Source: Bradyrhizobium sp. 190 (GTDB taxonomy: Bacteria; Pseudomonadota; Alphaproteobacteria; Rhizobiales; Xanthobacteraceae). From it: 64,000 nt of DNA. This document shows positions 8,254 through 15,905 of the stretch, one piece after another (position 1 is the first letter of the stretch; each line of letters opens with the position of its first letter). A program made the translations under genes and the position numbers. The notes below the pieces were generated by a model that ran no database searches, was not told where the DNA came from, and saw only the letters and a program-made list of their open reading frames with translations. Location: NCBI RefSeq assembly GCF_023073415.1, contig NZ_JADPJL010000068.1, forward strand, positions 186,001 to 250,000, written 5' to 3'.

Positions 8254-8991
8254 ATGCGTAATTTCGGAATCGTGGCGCTGTGCGCCGCGCTGGGCGGCTG
8301 CGTTTCGAACGGCGAAACCATTGCGTTCCGCGCTTCTAATCCACAGCAACAGGCGATGATGCGCGACGGGCAACCGGCACTCGTTTCACGCCAGAAGCAT
8401 TCCCTGGTGCTGGTGCGTCCGGCCTCGCGTCAACTGCAGGCAAACGGGCGGCCGGTGTTTGTCGTCGGCATCAACAATTTCGGAAAGCAGCCGACGGAAT
8501 TTCGCGTTGCTCAGGTAGAAGCCATCCAGCACGTCGGCGGCTCCGATTTCGGAATGCAGATCGTCACGTTCGAAATGCTGCAGCAGGAAGAAAAAAACCG
8601 GCAGGTGGCACGAGCCGTTCTCGCTGGCGTTGCCGGTGCTGCGAACGCTTACAGCGCCTCTCAGGCGGGCCACGGAAGTTATACGACGCCAAGCGGTCGC
8701 ACCGGTACTTTCTACAGCCCGACAGCCGCCGTGATCGCACAGAACAACGCCGCCGTGCAAAACGAGGCCATGTTCGCCGCCACCATCGAAACGGGCCAAC
8801 GCAACATGGCCGCGCTTGAACAGACGGTCATCAAGGACAACACGCTCATGCCCGGCGAATGGTACGGCGGCCAGTTGCACATTGCGCCTCCGACCGATCA
8901 GGCTGGCGGGAAGAAGAGCTACACGATCGTGATTACGGTCGGGCAGGATCGGCACGTGGTGGACGTCAATCAAGGACCGGCGGGGACATAG
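8254..8991 (+). CDS. Hypothetical lipoprotein
   Basis: A 245-residue protein starting MRNFGIVALCAALGGC, a short type-II signal peptide with the lipobox LGGC and Cys16 as the acylation site. The rest has no family I recognise: a beta-rich first half, an Ala/Gly/Ser/Tyr-rich middle (GVAGAANAYSASQAG) near residue 130, and a C-terminal VDVNQGPAGT. It is probably outer-membrane or periplasmic. A longer upstream frame was rejected because it reads through a repeat arm (8106-8142) and the rpmB terminator. It is the first gene of the accessory-looking stretch to its right. Confidence 0.6.
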   Translation: MRNFGIVALCAALGGCVSNGETIAFRASNPQQQAMMRDGQPALVSRQKHSLVLVRPASRQLQANGRPVFVVGINNFGKQPTEFRVAQVEAIQHVGGSDFGMQIVTFEMLQQEEKNRQVARAVLAGVAGAANAYSASQAGHGSYTTPSGRTGTFYSPTAAVIAQNNAAVQNEAMFAATIETGQRNMAALEQTVIKDNTLMPGEWYGGQLHIAPPTDQAGGKKSYTIVITVGQDRHVVDVNQGPAGT

Positions 8992-9223
8992 AACGATGCG
9001 TGCGGCATCGATGGCCGGTCAATCATGATAGTTCTGCGCGCCGGTTGCGAAGGCCAGTTGAGGGCGATTTGAGTCGAGCGGAGAAAGTCGTAGCGTTTGG
9101 GACGGATCGGCCGTTTCGTTACTGTTGTCGTCGAAAAGGTCTGTCGGTTAGAACGAATACCCGCCAAAGCTGCGGATTGTGACTTAGGCAGATCGGGTGC
9201 CCGACAGCCAAGAGAGAACCTCT
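8992..9223. other. Gap between lipoprotein gene and orphan gene
   Basis: About 230 bases with no supported gene. Base composition drops and AT-richer words appear towards the right end, marking the left boundary of the codon-atypical orphan gene. Confidence 0.4.
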
Positions 9224-10996
9224 ATGAGTGTTCCGCCGCAAGAATGGTTTGAGATGCATGACGTTCGGCGGCGTCGCATCGCCAACGCGGTGTGGATACC
9301 ACTACGATTAGCCCAAACGAAGCCGCTGCCTTTTCCCAGCGGACCTGGTACCGGCATCATCTCTGGCGAGGAGTTGTTCTTTGTCGGTTCTGTCGCATTT
9401 CCTGAAAGCAATAGAGCGAAAGCTGAGGAGCTGGGCTGGAGCGACATAGGGATTGGTCACTCTGAAGGACCGTATGCCTTCAAAGACAGTTACAAACCTT
9501 GCGAGGTCTATCAGTACAACGAACAGCAAGACCTCGGCGTCAGCTTTGTATTCCAGCAACATGTAGGGGCCGGGCACCCTCCTGTTTGGCATCTAAGCCA
9601 AGACCTAATCATAGCGCTCGGACTAATCCGCGAAGATACGAGCTGGGTTAGGCCTCAAGAAGGATACGTCGACGTTGTGAGAGAGGTGCTAGAGCCTGAT
9701 GGGAGCATGGCGGGGTTTGTAATGAGGAGCGACTTCCTCCGGGATTATTTAGCAGCTCGTAGGCTAGCGCTTCGGATAGCCATCTATCGGCAGCGTACTG
9801 CCACGCTCCGAGACGCTTCGCACGTCACGTGGGTGAAGTCGGGTTTAGTCGAGAGCCGACCTCATGATCGGTTTGAAGCGCGTGCCTTCGAGACAGGAAT
9901 GGACGGAAGTCTTCGCGGCTCAGTGGCGGTGTTCGAGATGTGGCGCACAGATGTTGATGAAGGCGAGGAAGTACCCATTTTCCCGGCAGAGACTGACAGT
10001 AACACGGGCGGCCGCTCATTTAGCTTTGAAAGAAAAGGTGAGCCCGTCGTTCGCGTAATGGGTGAACTCTGGCGTGAAGAATGGATCGAGCCGGCCCTTC
10101 GAAGCGAACGAATGCGAGGGGACAAGCCGGAGACCGACCTTGACTTCATCATTGATGGGGCGGGGAGCCGGCTTCCTTCTCAAAAATTGAACAACGAGGA
10201 TGTCGGCAGATATCTTTGGTTCAATCCGCGCGTCGTTTCGGAGTTGACCAGTTACCGAGGGTCAAGCTTGGAATGGTACACTGGTGACACAGGCTCGTTG
10301 CGGTGTTCGCCTGACTACCGTGTTCATTTTGGCGTCAATCAGCTTGGTCTAATCAACGTCTACGCCTACGACGTTGCCAGGCTTCCGCAGTGGCAGCAGA
10401 GAATTTGGGCAGGAGCTAACGTCTTGCCCGACGGGGGCGTCTCAGCCGAGCTACTGGCGGCGCAAATGCGCTCTCGACCCGCAAAGACAGTTGCTCCTGA
10501 GGCTCTGTTTCTAGCCGAGATGGCAGCGCTAGACGAGGATTTCACTAGAACGTTCGGTGTTCCTGTCTTCCGGCACCATCACGCTACAGATGCAATCGCC
10601 GCCAAAATCCATAGATTTCGGGCCGTAGACCAACAAGGCCTTCTGGCGCTTGCGAAGGACATCGCGAGGCTCACCGCAGATCGGCTTGATGTGAGCGCAA
10701 TGCATAAGGCGGTTGGCAAACCGGATGAAACACTGGGCTCCCTAAAATCACTCGAGCGGCTGCTCGGAAATTTCGTTCCAAAGGAAGAAGCTAGGAAGCT
10801 CCTAACGCCCCTTGTTGGAATTTATGAACTCCGTCTCGGAGACGCGCATCTTCCGGCCAGCCAGATCGCTGATGCCTTCCTGTTGGCAGGCGTAGACACG
10901 ACCCTTAGATTGGTCGAACAGGGCAAGGCGATGATCGCTAGCGCGGCCATGGCGTTAGCCGGCATCCGAGCAGTCCTCCGACCCGGTTTTGGTTAA
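9224..10996 (+). CDS. Unrecognised 590-aa protein with atypical codon use
   Basis: I do not recognise a family. The start ATG 9224 (MSVPPQEWFEMHDVRRRRIA) has AGAGAG about ten bases upstream; a GTG 27 bases earlier is the alternative. No signal peptide is evident. The protein is soluble-looking and acidic, with a Trp/Tyr-rich first 400 residues, a FRHHHATDAIAAKIHRF segment near 460, and an all-alpha C-terminus from about 470 ending in an Ala-rich hydrophobic helix (MIASAAMALAGIRAVL) that could be amphipathic or membrane-associating. Codon use (many AGG, TTA, CTA, AGT) and lower GC differ sharply from neighbours, a sign of horizontal transfer. It stands alone on the plus strand between a lipoprotein and a duplicated gene fragment. 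Confidence 0.7.
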   Translation: MSVPPQEWFEMHDVRRRRIANAVWIPLRLAQTKPLPFPSGPGTGIISGEELFFVGSVAFPESNRAKAEELGWSDIGIGHSEGPYAFKDSYKPCEVYQYNEQQDLGVSFVFQQHVGAGHPPVWHLSQDLIIALGLIREDTSWVRPQEGYVDVVREVLEPDGSMAGFVMRSDFLRDYLAARRLALRIAIYRQRTATLRDASHVTWVKSGLVESRPHDRFEARAFETGMDGSLRGSVAVFEMWRTDVDEGEEVPIFPAETDSNTGGRSFSFERKGEPVVRVMGELWREEWIEPALRSERMRGDKPETDLDFIIDGAGSRLPSQKLNNEDVGRYLWFNPRVVSELTSYRGSSLEWYTGDTGSLRCSPDYRVHFGVNQLGLINVYAYDVARLPQWQQRIWAGANVLPDGGVSAELLAAQMRSRPAKTVAPEALFLAEMAALDEDFTRTFGVPVFRHHHATDAIAAKIHRFRAVDQQGLLALAKDIARLTADRLDVSAMHKAVGKPDETLGSLKSLERLLGNFVPKEEARKLLTPLVGIYELRLGDAHLPASQIADAFLLAGVDTTLRLVEQGKAMIASAAMALAGIRAVLRPGFG

Positions 10997-11277
10997 AGAG
11001 GGATCAGCCAGGACTGGCACCCGCTCAGTTGCAGAAAGTCGGGTTCGGGAAACCTATGGATCCGACGACGCGGGCGGATGGAAGTGGTGGCTGGATAATC
11101 GAGCGTTACGCGAGTTCCTTTTGGGTTCTGGCGGATATCCGTCCTTGCCCTCGCCTAACCGTTTCCGATTTTGATAACCTTGGGCCTTTGCTGGCGATCG
11201 TCTAGCACCATAGGCTACCCCTCCTAGAATCCGCTATACTCGCCAAGGTAGCATCACCGATTCCCCCGCGAGTCCCC
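10997..11277. other. Gap right of the orphan gene, with promoter-like end
   Basis: About 280 bases, AT-richer than average and with no convincing gene. A short frame from 10989 lacks a ribosome binding site and coding bias. Near 11234 the hexamer TATACT precedes the truncated DUF2235 copy, matching the TATACT near 12254 in front of the full copy. Confidence 0.4.
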
Positions 11278-11478
11278 ATGCGCAACATCATCATCTGCTG
11301 CGACGGCACCGGCAACGAGATTTCCGAGAACATCTCCAACGTGCTGAAGCTCTATCGCTGCCTGCGCAAGACGGAGAAGACGTCCCCGCGGCAGCTCGTC
11401 TATTACGATCCGGGGGTCGGCACGCTGGCGCGGCCGGATCCGTGGCACAAGCTGAGGCAGGATTTCAACGCGATCCTC
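11278..11478. repeat. Direct repeat, left copy (5' end of DUF2235 gene)
   Basis: About 200 bases matching 12291-12491 at roughly 95 percent by eye. The main differences fall in one cluster after GAGAAGAC and another at GCTGAGGCAG versus GCTACGCCAA. It flanks the toxin-antitoxin pair on the left. Confidence 0.85.
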
Positions 11479-11502
11479 GGTCCTGTACGGCTTGCGCAAT
11501 AG
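11278..11502 (+). pseudogene. Truncated 5' copy of the DUF2235 hydrolase gene
   Basis: The first 68 codons (MRNIIICCDGTGNEISENIS onward) are nearly identical to the start of the intact gene at 12291, with only a few substitutions. After GCGATCCT the sequence diverges and a stop follows within six codons. The fragment keeps its own TATACT-like upstream element but lacks the GFSRG nucleophile elbow and everything after it, so no hydrolase activity is expected. Confidence 0.85.
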
Positions 11503-11520
11503 TAACATATATGATACCAC

Positions 11521-11846
11521 ATGATCCGGATTGAGAGTACCTCTCGGAAGGAAGCAGCCCTTTCCGCCGCTGGTTCGACGATCTCGACGTGCAGGCGGCG
11601 GCCAGCGTGACGGTCGCGATCGAGCGGGTGGCCGAAGGCAACACATCGAACGTCAAGCCGATTGGAGAAGGCGCCGCCGAACTCAAAATCAATCGCGGTC
11701 CCGGCTATCGCGTGTATTTCGGCTGGGACGGCAAGGTGCTGGTCATTTTGCTCGGCGGCGGGACCAAGCGAAGGCAGCAGAACGACATCGAGGCCGCGCT
11801 GCGCCGCTGGCGCGATTACAAGAAGCGAAAGCGCAACGAAGGATGA
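11521..11846 (+). pseudogene. HigB/RelE-type toxin (Gp49-like), frameshifted near codon 6
   Basis: The main frame encodes YLSEGSSPFRRWFDDLDV, then GPGYRVYFGWDGKVLVILLG and GGTKRRQQNDIEAALRRWRDY, the signature of the phage-derived Gp49-like (HigB-type) mRNA-interferase toxins. Family members begin MIxIxxYL; here an ATG at 11521 gives MIRIE in another frame, and only two bases (11536-11537) separate it from TAC of YLSEG. A one-base deletion is the simplest explanation. An 85-residue product could still start at GTG 11589 but would lack the first strand and helix. The antitoxin gene follows five bases after the stop. Confidence 0.75.
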
Positions 11847-11850
11847 CGCC

Positions 11851-12177
11851 ATGCCACTGACCCGGAACTTTCGCGACACCGTGCGAACGCGAGCGGAGCG
11901 CGAACCCGCCTTTCGCCGGGCGCTGTTTCAGGAGGCGGTGCAGGCCCTGCTGCAGGGCGAGACCGATGAGGGCCGCGCGGCGCTACGGGCCTATATCAAT
12001 GCAACGGTCGGATTCGACCGGTTGGGCGAAGTGCTGGGGCGTTCGCCGAAAAGCCTGATGCGGATGTTCGGCCCGGATGGCAACCCAACGGCTGAAAATC
12101 TGCTCGGCGTCATCGGCGCGTTGCAGGAAGAAACCGGGGTGCACCTGAAGATTCGCGCGGTCACCGAGGCGGCCTGA
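11851..12177 (+). CDS. HigA-type antitoxin, DNA-binding transcriptional regulator
   Basis: A 108-residue protein. After an N-terminal segment (RNFRDTVRTRAEREPAFRRALFQEAVQALLQGE) it has a helix-turn-helix-like region: YINATVGFDRLGEVLGRSPKSLMRMFGPDGNPTAENLLGVIGALQ. This layout is the usual antitoxin partner of Gp49-like toxins; it would neutralise the toxin and repress the operon. AAGGATG lies just upstream of the ATG. Because the toxin frame is broken, this may now be an orphan antitoxin. The order, toxin first, is that of HigBA systems. Confidence 0.82.
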   Translation: MPLTRNFRDTVRTRAEREPAFRRALFQEAVQALLQGETDEGRAALRAYINATVGFDRLGEVLGRSPKSLMRMFGPDGNPTAENLLGVIGALQEETGVHLKIRAVTEAA

Positions 12178-12290
12178 CGCGGGCCTTGCGCTGAGAATGC
12201 CGTGGACGAGGCGCGGCCGCCGCCCGCAACGTCATCCAAAATCCCCAAATTTCGCTATACTCGCTCTGGTAGCACTGGGGGAGCATCACT

Positions 12291-12491
12291 ATGCGCAACA
12301 TCATCATCTGCTGCGACGGCACCGGCAACGAGATTTCCGAGAACATCTCCAACGTGCTGAAGCTCTATCGCTGCCTGCGCAAGACGGAGAAGACACAGCC
12401 GCGGCAGCTCGTCTATTACGATCCGGGGGTCGGCACACTGGCGCGGCCGGATCCGTGGCACAAGCTACGCCAAGATTTCAACGCGATCCTG
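12291..12491. repeat. Direct repeat, right copy (5' end of intact DUF2235 gene)
   Basis: The partner of the copy at 11278-11478. Similarity extends weakly upstream through a shared TATACTCG and GGTAGCA, so the promoter was part of the duplicated block and the two have since diverged. Confidence 0.85.
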
Positions 12492-13577
12492 GGGCTCGCC
12501 ACCGGGTATGGGCTCGATGACAACGTGCTCGCGGCCTATGGCTTCCTGGTCCACAATTATCAGGCCGGCGACCAGATCTATCTGTTCGGCTTTTCCCGCG
12601 GCGCCTATACCGTGCGGGTGCTGGCGGGGCTGATCCACAAGGTGGGGCTGATCTCGCCGGAGCAGGTCAATCTCGCAGGGAGCGGCCTGATCGCCTACAA
12701 GCAGTTCTCCTCCGACGAGGCGCCGAAGCTGCGGGCGAAGATCAAGTCGGCCATCGATGTCGCCGCCGCGGAAGACGCAGCTCCGCAGACCGCCTTCGAC
12801 AACGCCGCACAATTCGCGCGCATCACCTCGGCGCGCTGGCCGACCATCCGCTTTGTCGGCGTCTGGGATACGGTGGCGAGCGTGATCGTGCCGCGGGCCG
12901 ATCGCTTCTATTGGCCGAGCCTGGAGGAGCTGGCGTTCACCCTTGTGAACCCGAGCGTGCAAACATTTCGTCAGGCGATCTCGATGGACGAGCGGCGCTG
13001 CATGTTCCGCCTGAAAAAGTGGGACGACCCGCAGACCTACAAGCACAACCGCTTCAACGATGCGCACGCCGAGCCGCAGGATATCTTGCAGGTGTGGTTC
13101 GCCGGCGTGCATGCCGATATCGGCGGCGGCTATCCGGAAAAGCAAAGCGGGCTTTCCAAATATCCGCTGCTCTGGATGATCGACGAGGCGACGAGTTGCG
13201 GCCTGCAGGTCAACCAGGCCACCGTCAACCAGCTCGCCTGGGGCATTCAGCGCAAGGGCTCACCGTTCTCCTATGTCGTGCCTGATGTGCGCGGCGAGCT
13301 GCACGATTCGCTGCGAGGGGCGTGGTGGATCCTCGAATATCTGCCGAAGAGCGCGCGCTACAAGGAGTGGCCGGCGCGAAAAACGCATTTCGGCTATTAC
13401 ATCCCGGACGCCGAACCGCGCTTGATTCCCGACGGCGCCATCATCCACGAATCCGCGCTTATGCGCATGGACGCGATGCCGAGCTACCGGCCGGTGAATT
13501 TGCCGAAGCAGTACGAGAAGTTTCCGATGCCGGTAGCGCCGGGACATGCGTCCGCGCAAGTGGAAGAGGATGCGTAG
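12291..13577 (+). CDS. DUF2235 alpha/beta-hydrolase (Tle1-like phospholipase family)
   Basis: A 428-residue hydrolase. The nucleophile elbow GFSRG (about residue 97), the N-terminal IIICCDGTGNE strand-loop, and WDTVASVIVP, ADIGGGYPE and a late His define DUF2235, the family of the type VI secretion lipase effector Tle1. No signal peptide is present and no T6SS structural genes or VgrG/PAAR domains lie nearby, so a secreted-effector role cannot be claimed; many DUF2235 proteins in soil bacteria are orphan. Its 5' end is duplicated upstream around the toxin-antitoxin pair. The ATG is supported by the matching start in the fragment. Confidence 0.85.
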   Translation: MRNIIICCDGTGNEISENISNVLKLYRCLRKTEKTQPRQLVYYDPGVGTLARPDPWHKLRQDFNAILGLATGYGLDDNVLAAYGFLVHNYQAGDQIYLFGFSRGAYTVRVLAGLIHKVGLISPEQVNLAGSGLIAYKQFSSDEAPKLRAKIKSAIDVAAAEDAAPQTAFDNAAQFARITSARWPTIRFVGVWDTVASVIVPRADRFYWPSLEELAFTLVNPSVQTFRQAISMDERRCMFRLKKWDDPQTYKHNRFNDAHAEPQDILQVWFAGVHADIGGGYPEKQSGLSKYPLLWMIDEATSCGLQVNQATVNQLAWGIQRKGSPFSYVVPDVRGELHDSLRGAWWILEYLPKSARYKEWPARKTHFGYYIPDAEPRLIPDGAIIHESALMRMDAMPSYRPVNLPKQYEKFPMPVAPGHASAQVEEDA

Positions 13578-13606
13578 GCTGGGGGAGGATTGACGCAACT
13601 TCACTT

Positions 13607-13767
13607 ACCCTCCCCTGGAGGGGGAGGGTCGGCTCGCGTGGAGCGTAGCGGAATGCGAGACGGGGTGGGGTGATCTCTCCACTCGGGCACTGTTGGATGT
13701 GGAGAGACCGTCACCCCACCCCGCCGCTCATTGCATGAGCGTCGACCCTCCCCCTCCAGGGGAGGGT
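13607..13767. repeat. Palindromic repeat, family C
   Basis: Arms ACCCTCCCCTGGAGGGGGAG and CTCCCCCTCCAGGGGAGGGT flank internal complementary parts (GGGGTGGGGTGA against TCACCCCACCCC). About 160 bases, capable of a very long hairpin. It lies directly behind the DUF2235 gene. Confidence 0.85.
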
Positions 13768-13884
13768 GTGGTGTGATGTCCTGTGTGACTGCCCGACGGG
13801 CAAATCACTTAAAACCTGTCCAGCCCTCGCATGAAAAATATTCCGCTTCGCGTTCACCCCAAATCAACCCTACAACATCAGCCA

Positions 13885-14427
13885 TCCCGCGCCCACAAGA
13901 GGGGCGTATCGCGATCGTCACGGACGTAGGGTGCGGGGAGCGGTGGGCCGCGGCACGCCGGGCGCGCAACAAGTTTTCGCAGGGTGAGCTTGCTCATGAG
14001 CGAAGGCCGCGCGCCGACGAACGGCGATTGAAGCGGACGGCAAAGCCGTGTGGTCCTGGCGCCCGTTGCTGGTGTCAAGCCGGCGGAGGTTTTGCGAACC
14101 CAACCGGGTTTCGCCAAAACCTTCAATCCGCCGGTGACGGAGGCAAAAGGAATTCGTCTCCGGGGAGAGCTCGGTATAAGCCGTAAACCCATCGCGCAGG
14201 GAATGCCGGGCTGCTCCGGCTGTACCTGTATGCTCGTGTGCGCATCTCTCGCACTATTTGCACACGAGACCGCGGGTGCCAGCCGGCACCCGGCATTCCC
14301 TGCGCCCTCTTGTTTTGGAGGGACAAGGTTCATGGAAAGACTCGGGCGCAATGCGCCGCGAGAACGCGGAGTCATACTTGAATCGCGACTACATCCATCC
14401 GTCGTGCCTGCTTTCGCAGGGACGACG
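13885..14427. repeat. Composite dispersed repeat (family H) with half a family A element
   Basis: About 540 bases of non-coding sequence with no convincing gene. It contains a strong hairpin formed by GCAGGGAATGCCGGGCTGC and the facing CACCCGGCATTCCCTGC, and CTCGTGTGCGCA facing TGCACACGAG. The right end carries CTTTCGCAGGGACGAC, the right arm of family A. Similar long elements occur many times in Bradyrhizobium genomes, as far as I recall; that is memory, not a search. Confidence 0.6.
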
Positions 14428-14591
14428 TGGGAGCGAAACTCTCATCACTCGGCCACTGGCCGACCACCCCCGCAATCTTACGGCCCCAATCCCGCCGCCG
14501 CGCGACCCAAATGGTTTACGGATCGTTCAACTCTGCCCCCTATTCTCAACCATCCGCTGCCAGAACCGGCTTTAAACGCTCAGGACGAGCG

Positions 14592-15716
14592 ATGTTGGAA
14601 CGATCGATCGCCGACGAGGTCGAGGCGGCCATCAAGGCCGGCTCGACGGAAAAACATCTGGATACGCTGAGGCAGGTCACCGACCTGTTTCTGGTGTCCG
14701 CCGACGGCTATTCCGGCGAACAGATCGAGCTGTTCGGCGACGTGCTGGAACGGCTGATCAGGACCGTCGAGCTGCGTGCGCTCGCCGACGTCTCCGCGCG
14801 CATTGCGCTCGCCGAAATGAGCACGCAGTTCGCCTCCATCAAGCGGGCGCCGCCAGCCGTGGTCCGGCGCCTCGCGCAGAACGACGAGATTTCGATCGCG
14901 CGGCCCGTGCTGACCGAATCGGCGCGGCTTTCGGCCGAGGATCTGGTCGAGCTCGCACAAACCAAGGGCGAGCAGCATCTGCTCGCGATCTCCGGGCGCT
15001 GGTGGCTGACCGAGATCGTCACCGACGCGCTGTTGAAGCGGCATTACCCTTCGGTCAGCCGGCGGCTCGTCACCAATCCCGGCGCGCGGATGTCGGCTGG
15101 CGGCTATGCCATCGTGCTGAAGCAGGCGGAGAACGATCCTGAGCTGGCCGTCGAGACCGGCATTCGCGTCGACCTGCCGGCCGATCAGCGCGCGCAATTG
15201 TTGCGCAGCGCTACCGAGGTTGTGCGCACGCGGCTGTTGTCGCGCGCTCCGCCGCATCTGTTCGAGGAAATCCGGAACGCGATCGCCGTCGCCGCCGCCG
15301 GCGCCAACCGCGAAATGTCGCGCACGCGCGATTTCACCGCGGCCCGCCGCTTCGTCGCAGCCCTCGCCAAGCACGGCAAGCTCAACGAGCCGGCGCTGCT
15401 GGCGTTTGCGAAAGAGCGGAAATACGCCGAAACGGTTGCCGCACTCGCCGTACTGTCAGGCTCTACCCTCGAGGTGATCCGCCCTGTCATGCAGAGCCTG
15501 CGCGATGACGGCGTGCTGATCCCCTGCCGCGTCGCCGGACTGAATTGGGAAACCGTCGCCGCCGTGCTCGACAGCCGCTTCGCCTCCGGCAGCACGGGCC
15601 GCTATGAACTGGCGAAAGCGAAAGAGCAATACGGCAAGCTGACAGTCGAAAACGCCCGCCGCCTGCTTAAATTCTGGCAAGTCCGCGCCGCCGACGCGCC
15701 GCCGAAGCCGAATTGA
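14592..15716 (+). CDS. DUF2336 domain-containing protein
   Basis: A 374-residue all-alpha soluble protein matching the DUF2336 pattern: repeated helical hairpins from ELFGDVLERLIRTVELRALADV, then KRAPPAVVRRLAQNDEISIARPVL, the typical segment where the alpha-repeat begins, followed by HEAT-like helices to the end. Function is unknown; the domain is almost confined to Alphaproteobacteria, often in several copies. AGGA seven bases before ATG 14592 supports this start; an in-frame ATG 81 bases upstream is possible. It stands alone between repeats. Confidence 0.8.
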   Translation: MLERSIADEVEAAIKAGSTEKHLDTLRQVTDLFLVSADGYSGEQIELFGDVLERLIRTVELRALADVSARIALAEMSTQFASIKRAPPAVVRRLAQNDEISIARPVLTESARLSAEDLVELAQTKGEQHLLAISGRWWLTEIVTDALLKRHYPSVSRRLVTNPGARMSAGGYAIVLKQAENDPELAVETGIRVDLPADQRAQLLRSATEVVRTRLLSRAPPHLFEEIRNAIAVAAAGANREMSRTRDFTAARRFVAALAKHGKLNEPALLAFAKERKYAETVAALAVLSGSTLEVIRPVMQSLRDDGVLIPCRVAGLNWETVAAVLDSRFASGSTGRYELAKAKEQYGKLTVENARRLLKFWQVRAADAPPKPN

Positions 15717-15754
15717 GAGAGCGTACTCCGTCATTGGGAGCGAAGCGATTCTTA

Positions 15755-15898
15755 CTTCCCTTCTCCCCTTGTGGGAGAAGGTGTCGTAGCGAAGCGAAGG
15801 CGGATGAGGGGTCTGTCTCCGCGGATAGAGACCCCTCATCCGTCTCGCTGCCGCTTCGCGTCAGCGATCCACCTTCTCCCACAAGGGGAGAAGGGAAG
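15755..15898. repeat. Palindromic repeat, family D
   Basis: Arms CTTCCCTTCTCCCCTTGTGG and CCACAAGGGGAGAAGGGAAG enclose a second inverted pair (GATGAGGGGTCT against AGACCCCTCATC). It lies between the convergent DUF2336 and flavin oxidoreductase genes and could act as a bidirectional transcription stop. Confidence 0.85.
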
Positions 15899-15905
15899 AG
15901 GCACG

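Noticed and set aside
12291..13577. DUF2235 protein considered as a type VI secretion effector with immunity gene
   Set aside because: No VgrG, Hcp, PAAR or immunity-like gene adjoins it; the neighbouring small genes are a HigBA-type pair.
13607..15898. Repeat-rich stretch considered as a CRISPR array
   Set aside because: Repeats are long palindromes of different types, not short direct repeats with regular unique spacers; no cas genes in the window.
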